From the NCBI GenBank assembly GCA_902552755.1, contig CACDHV010000004.1:1-64000 (forward strand): a stretch of 64,000 nt of DNA, read 5' to 3'. The notes beneath the pieces are model-generated. The model was not told the DNA's origin. It worked only from the letters and a program-made list of their open reading frames with translations, and made no database searches. Position numbers and translations under genes: made by a program. The stretch's first letter is position 1. Every line of letters begins with the position of its first letter. Shown here in pieces: positions 1 through 9,135 of the stretch. Source of the DNA: an uncultured Pelagibacteraceae bacterium (GTDB taxonomy: Bacteria > Pseudomonadota > Alphaproteobacteria > Pelagibacterales > Pelagibacteraceae).

Positions 1-1039
1 TTAATGCTTTTATTGATCCAATATACTTTACGCCGTAAATTTCTGCCCACGTTGATGATCCTAATAAGTTAGCAAGACCATTTGATATTCCAACCAATCC
101 TAGAAATAAAAAAGCAGTTTGTGGAGCATCAAAATATATGATGACTAAAGTTCCTAAGAATAATGGTATATTCATATAGATTAATAATTTTCTACTTGTA
201 AACTTGTCAATTAAATAACCAGCAACAATTAAAGTAAGTACAGAAAAAATTGAGTAAGACATAAAGGATTGCGCAATTGTATATTCACCCCACCCTTTTG
301 AATTAGTGACAAATGATTGATATACAAATACTCCAGTTGCTATCCAAGGCATTGCTAACATATTTAATGAAACAATGTAAAATCTATAATCTCGAAGAAC
401 TTCGATTCTTTTCCAGTTTTTAATATTATCCTCTTTTAATTTTTCATTTTGGCTGCTCTCTCTGGTATCTAATTTCACATCTTTAACTAAAATGTAAGAT
501 GCCAAAGGTAAACAAATTAAAACTATTAAAGAAAAGATTACCCATAAATCTTGCCAAATAATCATTGTTAAAAGATAAACAATTAATACAGGCATTATAA
601 ATTCTGCAGAAGATAAACCAAACCAAATAATGCTTAACGCTTTACCCCTCGATTTCGTAAAATATCTTGAAATAGTTGTTGAGGCTGTGTGAGACATTAA
701 TCCTTGTCCAGAAAACCTCATTAAAAATATTGCGACAAATAAAAAAGCTACTGACGATGTTTTGGAAAAGAAAAATGAGGAAAAAGATAAAAGTATCGTA
801 ACAAAGATTGCAAATTTTATCACATTTACATCATCAATTTTTTTTCCAATCCAAATAAGAAGTAAACTACTAAATAGAGTTGCTGATGCATAAATCGTGC
901 CAAATTGTCCATGAGTTATAGAAAGAGTTTCTCTGATGCTTGAATTGAATAAACCTATAAAAAAACTCTGTCCAAAACACGAAAAAAATGTAAAAATAAA
1001 ACCAAAAATAATTACTTTTAAACTTAAACTTTTAAACAT
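1..1039 (-). CDS. MFS transporter (C-terminus runs off the window start)
   Basis: Manual reverse-strand translation from ATG at 1039 (MFKSLSLKVIIFGFIFTFFSCFGQSFFIGLFNSSIRETLSITHGQFGTIYASA...) stays open to base 1; multi-TM MFS-like pattern. Absent from the ORF track because it is truncated. Confidence 0.8.
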   Translation of the reverse strand, partial: MFKSLSLKVIIFGFIFTFFSCFGQSFFIGLFNSSIRETLSITHGQFGTIYASATLFSSLLLIWIGKKIDDVNVIKFAIFVTILLSFSSFFFSKTSSVAFLFVAIFLMRFSGQGLMSHTASTTISRYFTKSRGKALSIIWFGLSSAEFIMPVLIVYLLTMIIWQDLWVIFSLIVLICLPLASYILVKDVKLDTRESSQNEKLKEDNIKNWKRIEVLRDYRFYIVSLNMLAMPWIATGVFVYQSFVTNSKGWGEYTIAQSFMSYSIFSVLTLIVAGYLIDKFTSRKLLIYMNIPLFLGTLVIIYFDAPQTAFLFLGLVGISNGLANLLGSSTWAEIYGVKYIGSIKAL

Positions 1040-1050
1040 ATAAATAATTT

Positions 1051-1926
1051 ATGACTTGTAATGTTGCTTTCATAGGTCTCGGGGTAATGGGTTATCCGAT
1101 GGCTGGTTATATATCAAAAGCTGGGCACAATGTAACTGTTTTTAATAGAACTACTGCTAAAGCTGAAAAATGGATTTCTGAATATAAAGGTAAAATGGCC
1201 TCAACCCCAAAAGAAGCTGCGGAAGGTGCTGATTTTATTTTTACTTGTGTGGGTAACGATGAAGATTTGAAACAAGTTACTTTAGGTGAAAACGGTTTAT
1301 TTCATAGTGCTAAAGAAGGTTCAATCTACGTAGATAATTCAACTGTATCTGCAGAAGTATCAAGAGAACTTTATAGTAAAGCAAAAGAAAAAGGATTTGC
1401 ATTTTTAGATGCACCAATTTCTGGTGGTCAATCAGGTGCTGAAGGTGGAATTCTTACTGTTATGGTTGGGGGTGATGAAGAGATTTTCAAAAAAGCAGAG
1501 CCTGTAATTGATTGCTATAGTAAAAAAGTAAAATTAATTGGTCCATCAGGTAGTGGTCAACTTACAAAAATGATGAACCAAATGTGTATTGCAGGAGTTG
1601 TTCAAGGTTTATCAGAGGCTATTAATTTTGGAATAAATGCTGGTTTAGACATTGATAAAGTAATGGAAACAATATCAAAAGGTGCAGCTCAATCTTGGCA
1701 AATGGAAAATAGATATAAAACTATGGTTGAAGACAAATTTGATTACGGTTTTGCGGTAGATTGGATGAGAAAAGATTTAAAGATTGTAATTGAAGAAGCA
1801 AAAAGAAATGGTTCACCAGTCCCAATTACTGAAATAGTTGATGAGTATTATGCTGATGTTCAAAAAATGGGTGGTAACCGTTGGGATAGCTCTAGTTTAA
1901 TTGCTAGACTCAAAAAAAAGAAGTAA
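1051..1926 (+). CDS. NAD(P)-dependent beta-hydroxyacid dehydrogenase (3-hydroxyisobutyrate dehydrogenase family)
   Basis: N-terminal GLGVMGYPMAGYISKAGH Rossmann motif, DAPISGGQSGAEGG substrate motif, catalytic K region (GSGQLTKMMNQ). Confidence 0.9.
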   Translation: MTCNVAFIGLGVMGYPMAGYISKAGHNVTVFNRTTAKAEKWISEYKGKMASTPKEAAEGADFIFTCVGNDEDLKQVTLGENGLFHSAKEGSIYVDNSTVSAEVSRELYSKAKEKGFAFLDAPISGGQSGAEGGILTVMVGGDEEIFKKAEPVIDCYSKKVKLIGPSGSGQLTKMMNQMCIAGVVQGLSEAINFGINAGLDIDKVMETISKGAAQSWQMENRYKTMVEDKFDYGFAVDWMRKDLKIVIEEAKRNGSPVPITEIVDEYYADVQKMGGNRWDSSSLIARLKKKK

Positions 1927-1930
1927 TCTA

Positions 1931-2536
1931 ATGTCAAATACCGTCCCATACTATGAGGACTTTTCTGAAATAAAGAAAAAAATATGGTCGATGCTTGATG
2001 ATGCAGTGACTAATAGATCATCACCTTTTCGAATTCCAGTTTTTGTTTGTGGGAACCAATCAGACTTTGATGGAAGAATTGTTGTTCTTAGAAAATCTGA
2101 CCAATCAAATAATCTTCTTCAATTTCATAGCGATATACGATCTGACAAAATTCCAAAAATAAAAAAGAACAGCAATGCAGCACTTATATTCTACGATAAA
2201 GTAGAAAAAATTCAGCTTCGAGTTAAAGTTAATTGCATAGTCAATCATGATAATGAAATAACTGAGCGATCATGGTTAAAAACTGCTCACGTAAGTCGAA
2301 AATGTTATCTAGTAAACAATGGACCAGGGACAAAAACGGATGAACCAAGCTCAGGTTTAAGTGAAGATATTGAAAAATCAGGCTTTACGATGGAGCAAAG
2401 TGAAGAAGGTTATAAAAACTTTACAGTAATACAATGTAATATTGAAAGTATTGAGTGGCTTTATCTTGCAGCAAAAGGTCATAGAAGAGCAAGATTTGAT
2501 ATTTCAAATAATAAACAAAACTGGCTAATTCCGTAA
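1931..2536 (+). CDS. Pyridoxamine 5'-phosphate oxidase family flavoprotein
   Basis: RIVVLRKSD...LQFHSDIRSDKIPKIKKNSNAALIFYDKVEKIQLRVKV and C-terminal EWLYLAAKGHRRARF resemble PNPOx-like proteins; ATG at 1931 preferred over the ORF-track start at 1901. Confidence 0.8.
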   Translation: MSNTVPYYEDFSEIKKKIWSMLDDAVTNRSSPFRIPVFVCGNQSDFDGRIVVLRKSDQSNNLLQFHSDIRSDKIPKIKKNSNAALIFYDKVEKIQLRVKVNCIVNHDNEITERSWLKTAHVSRKCYLVNNGPGTKTDEPSSGLSEDIEKSGFTMEQSEEGYKNFTVIQCNIESIEWLYLAAKGHRRARFDISNNKQNWLIP

Positions 2537-2539
2537 AAA

Positions 2540-2743
2540 ATGTTAACTGGATTTATTATTGCTGTAGCACTTGTATTAGGTGGCTTAGCTGTAATGAGAT
2601 TTGGTATTTTCCAAATCAGAAAATTTAAAAAGGGTGAAACTAGAGTTACTAAGAAAGTTAGTGAACAAATAGCTTTTTTAATATTTTTTGTAATTATTTT
2701 AGGATTAATTGTTTATTCTGTTAATGATTTGCTTTTTAAATAA
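2540..2743 (+). CDS. Small two-TM membrane protein, unknown function
   Basis: 67-aa ORF directly downstream of and co-directional with the preceding gene; two hydrophobic segments. Confidence 0.6.
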   Translation: MLTGFIIAVALVLGGLAVMRFGIFQIRKFKKGETRVTKKVSEQIAFLIFFVIILGLIVYSVNDLLFK

Positions 2744-2744
2744 A

Positions 2745-3734
2745 TTAGTTTTCCTGATAAATGTCTAACTCATCTTCCCAAGATGCAGTAACATCTCTTC
2801 TAGCATAAAAACATTGATATCCAATACCTTCTTCAGGTTCAAATTTTATATAATCATGTTTAGTAACTTTCCATTTATCTTTTGAAAGGCAGGTTAATTC
2901 AAATGGGTCAAAAGGCGTGTCTGAAGTAGGAGTAAAATAAACACTATCTTGCATATCTGGACAACTTTCAATGTCATGACCCCAATAATCATCATTCTTT
3001 GGGTCTAAAGTGTGATTTGTTCCATCGCCTGACCTGCTCATCATGTCTTTTGTTTTTTTAGTATTATGTCCTTCAATATAATTTGATGAACATGTATAAA
3101 TTCCTCCCATAGCATGTAAAACTTCGTGTAAAATAAAATATCCAACTTCTTTATTATTAAGCGGCCATTTTTTTTGATGTTTAGAAAATACATTGAATAT
3201 TGGAAACCCACCGGAAAATGGCCAATCTTTATAACTAAAGTCTCCAAAGTTAAAATAAATTTTTTTAGGATTATTCATACCATTGTTAATTATCGATCTT
3301 CCAAATACATTTGCGCAACTTCCCCATTTAGATTTTTTCATATCTTTTTTGGTTCTGTTAACTCTAAGAAATGTTATATCCAGCTTTCCGTCTTCACGTC
3401 TATCCCATTTTAATTTCTGACCTTCACCATCATTGAAATTTGATTTTTTATTTGCTTTAGCAGTTTTCTTCAAAATCCAATCATCTGCAATTTCTACCCA
3501 TTTTTCTAAATCTCCATTAATATCTCCTTCTTTATCTTTAGAATCCTTTAATAAGCTGTAAACAATGTGAACTTGAAAATCATCATTAACATCTGGTTGA
3601 TCTTCAAAAAATCTGCCCGGTTTTTTATCGCTATCTAAAATTACTGGAGTTGTGTTACTATCATAGCATTTATCAGCATATGCATTTGAAATTATTAAAG
3701 TTAATAAAATAAAAGTTATTAATATTTTTTTCAT
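2745..3734 (-). CDS. Secreted putative zincin-like protein (paralogue A)
   Basis: Signal peptide MKKILITFILLTLIISNAYA; HEVLHAMGGIYTCSSNYIEGH; clearly paralogous to the adjacent 3737..4600 ORF. Confidence 0.75.
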   Translation of the reverse strand: MKKILITFILLTLIISNAYADKCYDSNTTPVILDSDKKPGRFFEDQPDVNDDFQVHIVYSLLKDSKDKEGDINGDLEKWVEIADDWILKKTAKANKKSNFNDGEGQKLKWDRREDGKLDITFLRVNRTKKDMKKSKWGSCANVFGRSIINNGMNNPKKIYFNFGDFSYKDWPFSGGFPIFNVFSKHQKKWPLNNKEVGYFILHEVLHAMGGIYTCSSNYIEGHNTKKTKDMMSRSGDGTNHTLDPKNDDYWGHDIESCPDMQDSVYFTPTSDTPFDPFELTCLSKDKWKVTKHDYIKFEPEEGIGYQCFYARRDVTASWEDELDIYQEN

Positions 3735-3736
3735 CT

Positions 3737-4600
3737 CTAGAAATTATTGAATTCTTTATACCTATTATAGGTACACCAAGTTCTTTTCTTTTTAATTTTT
3801 TTTAGTTTTTTATGGGAATATCTATCCCGCCATTCATAATTACTATCTGGAGAAATACCTCTACCAACCTCTGCTGCCATTGCACATTTCAAATATACGG
3901 GATTAAATGGTTTACTAGAAGTCGGGTCTAGAAAGACAGAGTCTTTAAAATCGGGACAAGTAGGATCTTTATGATTATATAATGAGCCTAACTTATATTT
4001 ATCACCTCCATCTGGGCCGCCAATTATAGTTCCTTTCTTATGTCCATTTTTATTTCCTTTTGTACAAGCCCATGCAAATCCATTTACATGCATTAATTCG
4101 TGTAATGTAATTAAAATTCTTTTTTTTTTACTTGGGTTATGTTTACTTTTTAAAAAAATATATCCATGATGCACGCTCCCTTGTCCACCATCCCTATGAC
4201 CTACATCTACCCATGCAAAATACAATTTATTTGGACTATTAAATCCTAATTTTGTTAAATAAGCGTCAGGATAGTTCATTCCATAATTTCCTTTATATTG
4301 TTTATCAAATCTAACGAAGGAAATATCCATTTTTCCATCTTCCCTTAAGTCATACCTAAACTTCTGATTACCCTTTGTCATTTCGAGCATTTTTTCATTG
4401 GCCTCTAATAATTCCTTCTCCATTTTTCCATTGATATCCCATTCTCTATCCTCGCTATCTTTGTTTAAGAGATAAATAAAATGAACTTGAGGTTCATTAG
4501 TAACATCTGGCTGATCCTCAAAATATCTTCCAGCTTTTTCATCTGATGCAAAAACAACATTTGAAAATAGGGAAAATACTATTATTAATATTTTAATCAT
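3737..4600 (-). CDS. Secreted putative zincin-like protein (paralogue B)
   Basis: Signal peptide MIKILIIVFSLFSNVVFA; HELMHVNGFAWACTKGNKNGH; shares GR(F/Y)FEDQPDV, DING, REDGK(L/M)DI(T/S)F and CPD.(Q/K)DSV(Y/F)..PTS..PF.P..L.C with paralogue A. Confidence 0.75.
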   Translation of the reverse strand: MIKILIIVFSLFSNVVFASDEKAGRYFEDQPDVTNEPQVHFIYLLNKDSEDREWDINGKMEKELLEANEKMLEMTKGNQKFRYDLREDGKMDISFVRFDKQYKGNYGMNYPDAYLTKLGFNSPNKLYFAWVDVGHRDGGQGSVHHGYIFLKSKHNPSKKKRILITLHELMHVNGFAWACTKGNKNGHKKGTIIGGPDGGDKYKLGSLYNHKDPTCPDFKDSVFLDPTSSKPFNPVYLKCAMAAEVGRGISPDSNYEWRDRYSHKKLKKIKKKRTWCTYNRYKEFNNF

Positions 4601-5187
4601 TTAGATATGTTTTTATCATTTAAGTCTACCATCGCTTTTCCTGGAGCAAAAGTATAATCATTATCATCCATTAATTTTCCATTTTTCAAATTATATAATT
4701 TCCAATTAAATTTAAGATTGCTATTTTGTTTTTTTCCTAATTTTAAAATTGTTAATTCAATTTTTCTAGGTTTCCCTCCAGAAGACCCTTCAAAAGACCT
4801 AGTTTCTCCTTGTTTCCAAATCCCTAAGGGAAATTTACATCCATTTTCAATTATTCTACCACCACGTCTACTATCCCAAATTCTTCCTATGCATTGTCCA
4901 TCGTTAGTTACAGTAAATAGCTGGGTTTTGAGACCACTTTGCCCTTTTCTTGTTCTTTTATAAACTTTTATTTTTTTTCCAGTTTCTGGATGATGCCAGT
5001 CTTCGGGACCTATAATTTTCTTTTTTTTCTTTTCGCCAAACACCAAATTAGCATTTGTAAATTTAATTTCTGTATCATTTCTAATTTTTCCACCTGTGAA
5101 AAGCTCTAAAGGTATAAATCTTTCAAAAGCTTGGGAGAATTGAGTTAATAAAACTAATATTATAAAACTATAAAAAAGTTTTTTCAT
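4597..5187 (-). CDS. Secreted hypothetical protein in the same operon as the zincin-like pair
   Basis: Signal peptide MKKLFYSFIILVLLTQFSQA (internal Met preferred over the ORF-track start); 4-nt overlap with the next gene. Confidence 0.65.
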   Translation of the reverse strand: MKKLFYSFIILVLLTQFSQAFERFIPLELFTGGKIRNDTEIKFTNANLVFGEKKKKKIIGPEDWHHPETGKKIKVYKRTRKGQSGLKTQLFTVTNDGQCIGRIWDSRRGGRIIENGCKFPLGIWKQGETRSFEGSSGGKPRKIELTILKLGKKQNSNLKFNWKLYNLKNGKLMDDNDYTFAPGKAMVDLNDKNISK

Positions 5188-5699
5188 TAAAAAATAGACT
5201 TTGAATATTTTTTCCAATTTTCTTGGTACCTAATTGCGTTTTGTTTTATTGCATCAATTTCACCATCAGTGCACTGCCTTATTACTTTTCCAGGTGATCC
5301 CATTACTAAAGAATTGTCTGGAATTTCTTTATTTTCTGTAATTAATGATTTGGCTCCAATGATACAATTTTTTCCAATTTTTGCTTTGTTAAGAACTACA
5401 GCTCCGATTCCAATTAAAGAATTATCGTCAATTGTGCAGCCATGAAGCATTACTAAATGACCTATGGTTACATTACTTCCAATTTTTAAAGGATATCCCG
5501 GATCAGTATGCAAAACACTTCCGTCTTGAACATTTGACCCTTCTCCTAAATAAATATTTTCTATATCACCTCTTAATGTTGCATTAAACCAGACACTAGA
5601 GTTTTTATCTAATGTTACATCACCAATTATAACAGCGTTTGGTGCTACCCAATTTTCGCCAAGGTTTTTTGGTTTTTTGTCTTTTAAATCGTAAAACAT
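5187..5699 (-). CDS. Gamma carbonic anhydrase-family left-handed beta-helix protein
   Basis: Hexapeptide repeats; APNAVIIGDVTL, SVWFNATLRGD, GSNVTIGHLVMLHGCTI, IGIGAVVLN. Confidence 0.88.
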   Translation of the reverse strand: MFYDLKDKKPKNLGENWVAPNAVIIGDVTLDKNSSVWFNATLRGDIENIYLGEGSNVQDGSVLHTDPGYPLKIGSNVTIGHLVMLHGCTIDDNSLIGIGAVVLNKAKIGKNCIIGAKSLITENKEIPDNSLVMGSPGKVIRQCTDGEIDAIKQNAIRYQENWKKYSKSIF

Positions 5700-5719
5700 A
5701 AATTATATAGTCTTTTAAC

Positions 5720-6271
5720 ATGGCATTAACTAAAACTCCAATATGTGACTTCGGTAAAAAAGCTGATAACTTTGAACTTAAATCTACAGATAATAAAATA
5801 ATTTCACTAAATGATGCAAAGGGTGAAAATGGAACACTAATAATGTTTATCTGTAATCACTGTCCATATGTTTTGGCAGTGATCAAAAATGTTGTCGAAG
5901 ACTGTAAAGATTTAGAAAATGATGGAATTAAATCTGTAGCAATAATGTCAAATGACCCAAAAAGATATGAAGAAGACTCATTTGATAATATGATTAAATT
6001 TTCAAAAAATCATAATTTTAATTTTCCATATGTAATAGATGAAACTCAAGAAGTAGCAAAAACTTATGGTGCAGTCTGTACTCCAGATTTTTTTGGATAC
6101 AACAAAGATCTTGAACTTCAATATAGAGGAAGAATAAGAGAGTTAAAAAATTTAAAACCAATAGAAAGTGGAGATAGCGAACTTAAAAAAGCTTTGAAAA
6201 TGATTGCAAAAACTAACAACGGTCCAAAAGAACAATTTCCAAGTATGGGCTGTAGTATTAAGTGGTTTTAA
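5720..6271 (+). CDS. Thioredoxin-fold (AhpC/TSA-like) redoxin
   Basis: LIMFICNHCPYV CxxC motif and redoxin fold pattern. Confidence 0.85.
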   Translation: MALTKTPICDFGKKADNFELKSTDNKIISLNDAKGENGTLIMFICNHCPYVLAVIKNVVEDCKDLENDGIKSVAIMSNDPKRYEEDSFDNMIKFSKNHNFNFPYVIDETQEVAKTYGAVCTPDFFGYNKDLELQYRGRIRELKNLKPIESGDSELKKALKMIAKTNNGPKEQFPSMGCSIKWF

Positions 6272-6277
6272 TAAATA

Positions 6278-7360
6278 ATGTATTTAGTAATAACTAGAAC
6301 TTTTCCTCCAGAATTAGGAGGTATGCAAAATTTAATGTGGGGACTGGCAAGGTCACTTTCAAAACTTAATCTTATAAAAGTTTTTGCAGACTATCATGAA
6401 AATCATGAAGAGTTTGACAATACAGTTTCATTTTCAATAGAAAGAGTAAGTGGAATGAAGCTAATTAGAAAATATAGAAAATCTTATTTAATTAATGATT
6501 ATATTGAAAATAACAAAAATGTAGAATGTTTAATTGCTGATCATTGGAAAAGTTTAGAATTAATCAAAACAAATAAAAAAAAAATCTGTCTAATTCATTC
6601 AAAGGAAATAAATCACCCTAAAGGCTCTGGATTAAATAAGAAAGTACTATCTGTTCTAAATAATATTGATCAAGTTGTTGCAAATTCAAATTATACAAAA
6701 AACTTAGCTATAGATCTTGGAGTAGATGAAAGAAAAATAGTTGTTATTAATCCTGGTGTTGATCCAGCCGTTGAAGTTCCTGAAAAATATTTGAATGAGG
6801 CAGAAGAAATACTTAAAGGCAAAAAATATAGAATAATTACAGTTTCTAGATTCGATAAAAGAAAAAATCATGAAAAAGTAATTATGGCTGTTAGAAATCT
6901 AAAAGAAATTTATCCCGAAATTGTCTATACATGTGTCGGATACGGAGAGGAAGAGGAAAAATTAAAAAAATTAGTAATTGAACTTAAATTAGAAGAACAA
7001 GTAACTTTCTTAAAAGATATTCCTTCAGATTTAAAAAATGCTCTTATTTCTAAGTCAGATATTTTTGTAATGCCTTCAATAATTTATAAAAAGTCAGTTG
7101 AAGGTTTTGGTATTGCTTATGTCGAGGCTGCACAATATGGTATCCCCTCAATTGGTGGTAAAGATGGAGGAGCTTCAGATGCAATAATTCATGAAAAAAC
7201 TGGTTTAATATGCGATGGTAACAAACTAGAGGACATTTACGCAAGTATAGATACTCTCTTTAAAGAAAATAAATATCTAGAATATGGCAAAGAAGCAAAA
7301 ATTAATTCTACAAACTTTCTATGGGATAAGATAATTGAAAAATATAAGAGAATCTTATAA
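6278..7360 (+). CDS. Glycosyltransferase family 4 protein
   Basis: PPELGGMQN N-terminal loop, ITVSRFDKRKNHEKVI, EGFGIAYVEAAQYGIPSIG GT4 C-terminal motif. Confidence 0.9.
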   Translation: MYLVITRTFPPELGGMQNLMWGLARSLSKLNLIKVFADYHENHEEFDNTVSFSIERVSGMKLIRKYRKSYLINDYIENNKNVECLIADHWKSLELIKTNKKKICLIHSKEINHPKGSGLNKKVLSVLNNIDQVVANSNYTKNLAIDLGVDERKIVVINPGVDPAVEVPEKYLNEAEEILKGKKYRIITVSRFDKRKNHEKVIMAVRNLKEIYPEIVYTCVGYGEEEEKLKKLVIELKLEEQVTFLKDIPSDLKNALISKSDIFVMPSIIYKKSVEGFGIAYVEAAQYGIPSIGGKDGGASDAIIHEKTGLICDGNKLEDIYASIDTLFKENKYLEYGKEAKINSTNFLWDKIIEKYKRIL

Positions 7361-7369
7361 AATAGAGAC

Positions 7370-7789
7370 ATGATTGCAAAGTTTAACAATATTTTTTACT
7401 TAATTATCTTTCTTGCACATTTTATAGGAATAGCTGCATATTGTTTTCAAACAATTGTTGGAACCAAAAAATTTATGGATAAGTTTGGTATAGATCACAG
7501 TGCAGCTGTAATGATTAGATTTGTTGGAGCGCTAATGCTTGGTTGGGTAATAATGGCTATTTATATTATGTTTGTAAGACCAAATGGAGTTGAGGGAACT
7601 TGGGCCTTTTTTAATTTAATATTTATTATTCATGCATGTGTTTTAGGAACAAATTTCTACTCACTTAAAATTGATAAAACTGGTCTTAATGAAAAAGCTA
7701 CAAATGAAGGCATTATAGCGCCTACAGTCTTTTTAATTATGATGGCTATACTTTGTTACGGTTTATCAGATAAAATTTATATTACTTAA
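7370..7789 (+). CDS. Membrane protein, unknown function
   Basis: 139-aa multi-TM ORF. Confidence 0.6.
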   Translation: MIAKFNNIFYLIIFLAHFIGIAAYCFQTIVGTKKFMDKFGIDHSAAVMIRFVGALMLGWVIMAIYIMFVRPNGVEGTWAFFNLIFIIHACVLGTNFYSLKIDKTGLNEKATNEGIIAPTVFLIMMAILCYGLSDKIYIT

Positions 7790-9135
7790 ATAAAATTTAA
7801 AACTTGTTTCGCAGCTCTTTCACCACTTAGATCTGCTCCATGACATGTTGCAAAAACCCCTGTGGTTGCTTCACCAGCAAAGAATAATTTGTTTGCAACT
7901 GGTATTTTTAATTTTTTTCTTAAATGAGATTTTCCAGGTATGGCGCTTGAATATGATCCAAGTGTAAATGGGTTTTTTCCCCATGCTGTTACATGTGCTT
8001 TTATGAAATATTTATCAATTTTAGACCCAAATGCTGATCGAAGCCTATTTAATACAAAATCAATAGAAGCATCTTTACCTTCAGCCTCTAAATGCTGAGC
8101 AAATTTTCCTCCTACATCAAAATATGAAATATTAGTTCCTGAAATTTTAAGCGTTGCACACGAGCCAGCAGGAGATCCATTTATTGTATTTTCAATTCTG
8201 TTTACAAAATATGTATCATTTTTCACTTTGTATTCTTTATAAAAATCATCTTTTAGCTGAAATGTAATGTGATTGTAAGTTCCTAATCTTATGCCATCAA
8301 ATGCTTCGTATTTTCCTAGGGGTAGTGCAGGACTAAATTTTATTTTTCCAGCATTTAATACTGCTACTGAAACTGTTACCACGCATGTTTTTGCACTTAT
8401 AGTTCCTTGATTTGTCTCTATTTGCACACCTTTACCGCCCCATTTAATTTCATTTACCACAGTTTTTAATTTAACTGGTACATTTCTCCTGTAATAGGCA
8501 AGCAAAGTTCCATATCCCTCTTTTACATATCCATCTCCCTCGCCTTCATGTGTCCCATTAGTATGACCATCGTTTAAAGTATAATCATCAAAGTCCACAG
8601 CTGGCTGACACGGACCAAGCAATTGATGGACAGAATGAAACCATTTATTCTTTTTCCATTTTTCTGGAATTTGGCTCATAAAAGGCTCATCTTTTGATGG
8701 AATATCATTTTTTTTCCATTGTTTCTTTTCAACTTTTGAATACAGTGAACCAAGCTTAAAGCCCTTAATTTTCTTTTCTCCATCATAAATCATCAAAGGC
8801 TCTTTATCTTTGTAGATATTAAATTTATCTTTATGTTTTTTGCCAAATTCTGCTATTTGGTTTTTACTGTATTGATGTAACCAGTGAGCACCCATATCAT
8901 ATGGAACGCCAAAAATAGAATTATCAGTGTAGCATCTTCCACCTTTTCTACTCATTGCTTCAATACATAGTACAGATTTGCCCGATGCCATTAAATTTGA
9001 AGTTGCAGCTAATCCAGAAGCTCCAGCACCAATTACTACAACATCGTAATTATTTTGAGCGAGGGATATTTTAGGTAGGCTTAATAATGCTAATGACGAT
9101 AAAGATGTTTTTAGAAATTTTCTTCTGTTAATCAT
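7786..9135 (-). CDS. FAD-dependent (mono)amine oxidase with twin-arginine-type leader
   Basis: MINRRKFLKTSLSSLALLSLP leader (RRxFLK); VVIGAGASGLAATSNLMASGKSVLCIEA dinucleotide fold; C-terminal LFFAGEATTGVFATCHGADLSGERAA. Confidence 0.88.
   Translation of the reverse strand: MINRRKFLKTSLSSLALLSLPKISLAQNNYDVVVIGAGASGLAATSNLMASGKSVLCIEAMSRKGGRCYTDNSIFGVPYDMGAHWLHQYSKNQIAEFGKKHKDKFNIYKDKEPLMIYDGEKKIKGFKLGSLYSKVEKKQWKKNDIPSKDEPFMSQIPEKWKKNKWFHSVHQLLGPCQPAVDFDDYTLNDGHTNGTHEGEGDGYVKEGYGTLLAYYRRNVPVKLKTVVNEIKWGGKGVQIETNQGTISAKTCVVTVSVAVLNAGKIKFSPALPLGKYEAFDGIRLGTYNHITFQLKDDFYKEYKVKNDTYFVNRIENTINGSPAGSCATLKISGTNISYFDVGGKFAQHLEAEGKDASIDFVLNRLRSAFGSKIDKYFIKAHVTAWGKNPFTLGSYSSAIPGKSHLRKKLKIPVANKLFFAGEATTGVFATCHGADLSGERAAKQVLNFI

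Noticed and set aside
3041-3413. ORFs 3041..3247 (-) and 3174..3413 (+) within the zincin-like gene
   Set aside because: Out-of-frame or antisense to a signal-peptide-bearing paralogous gene; no domain pattern.
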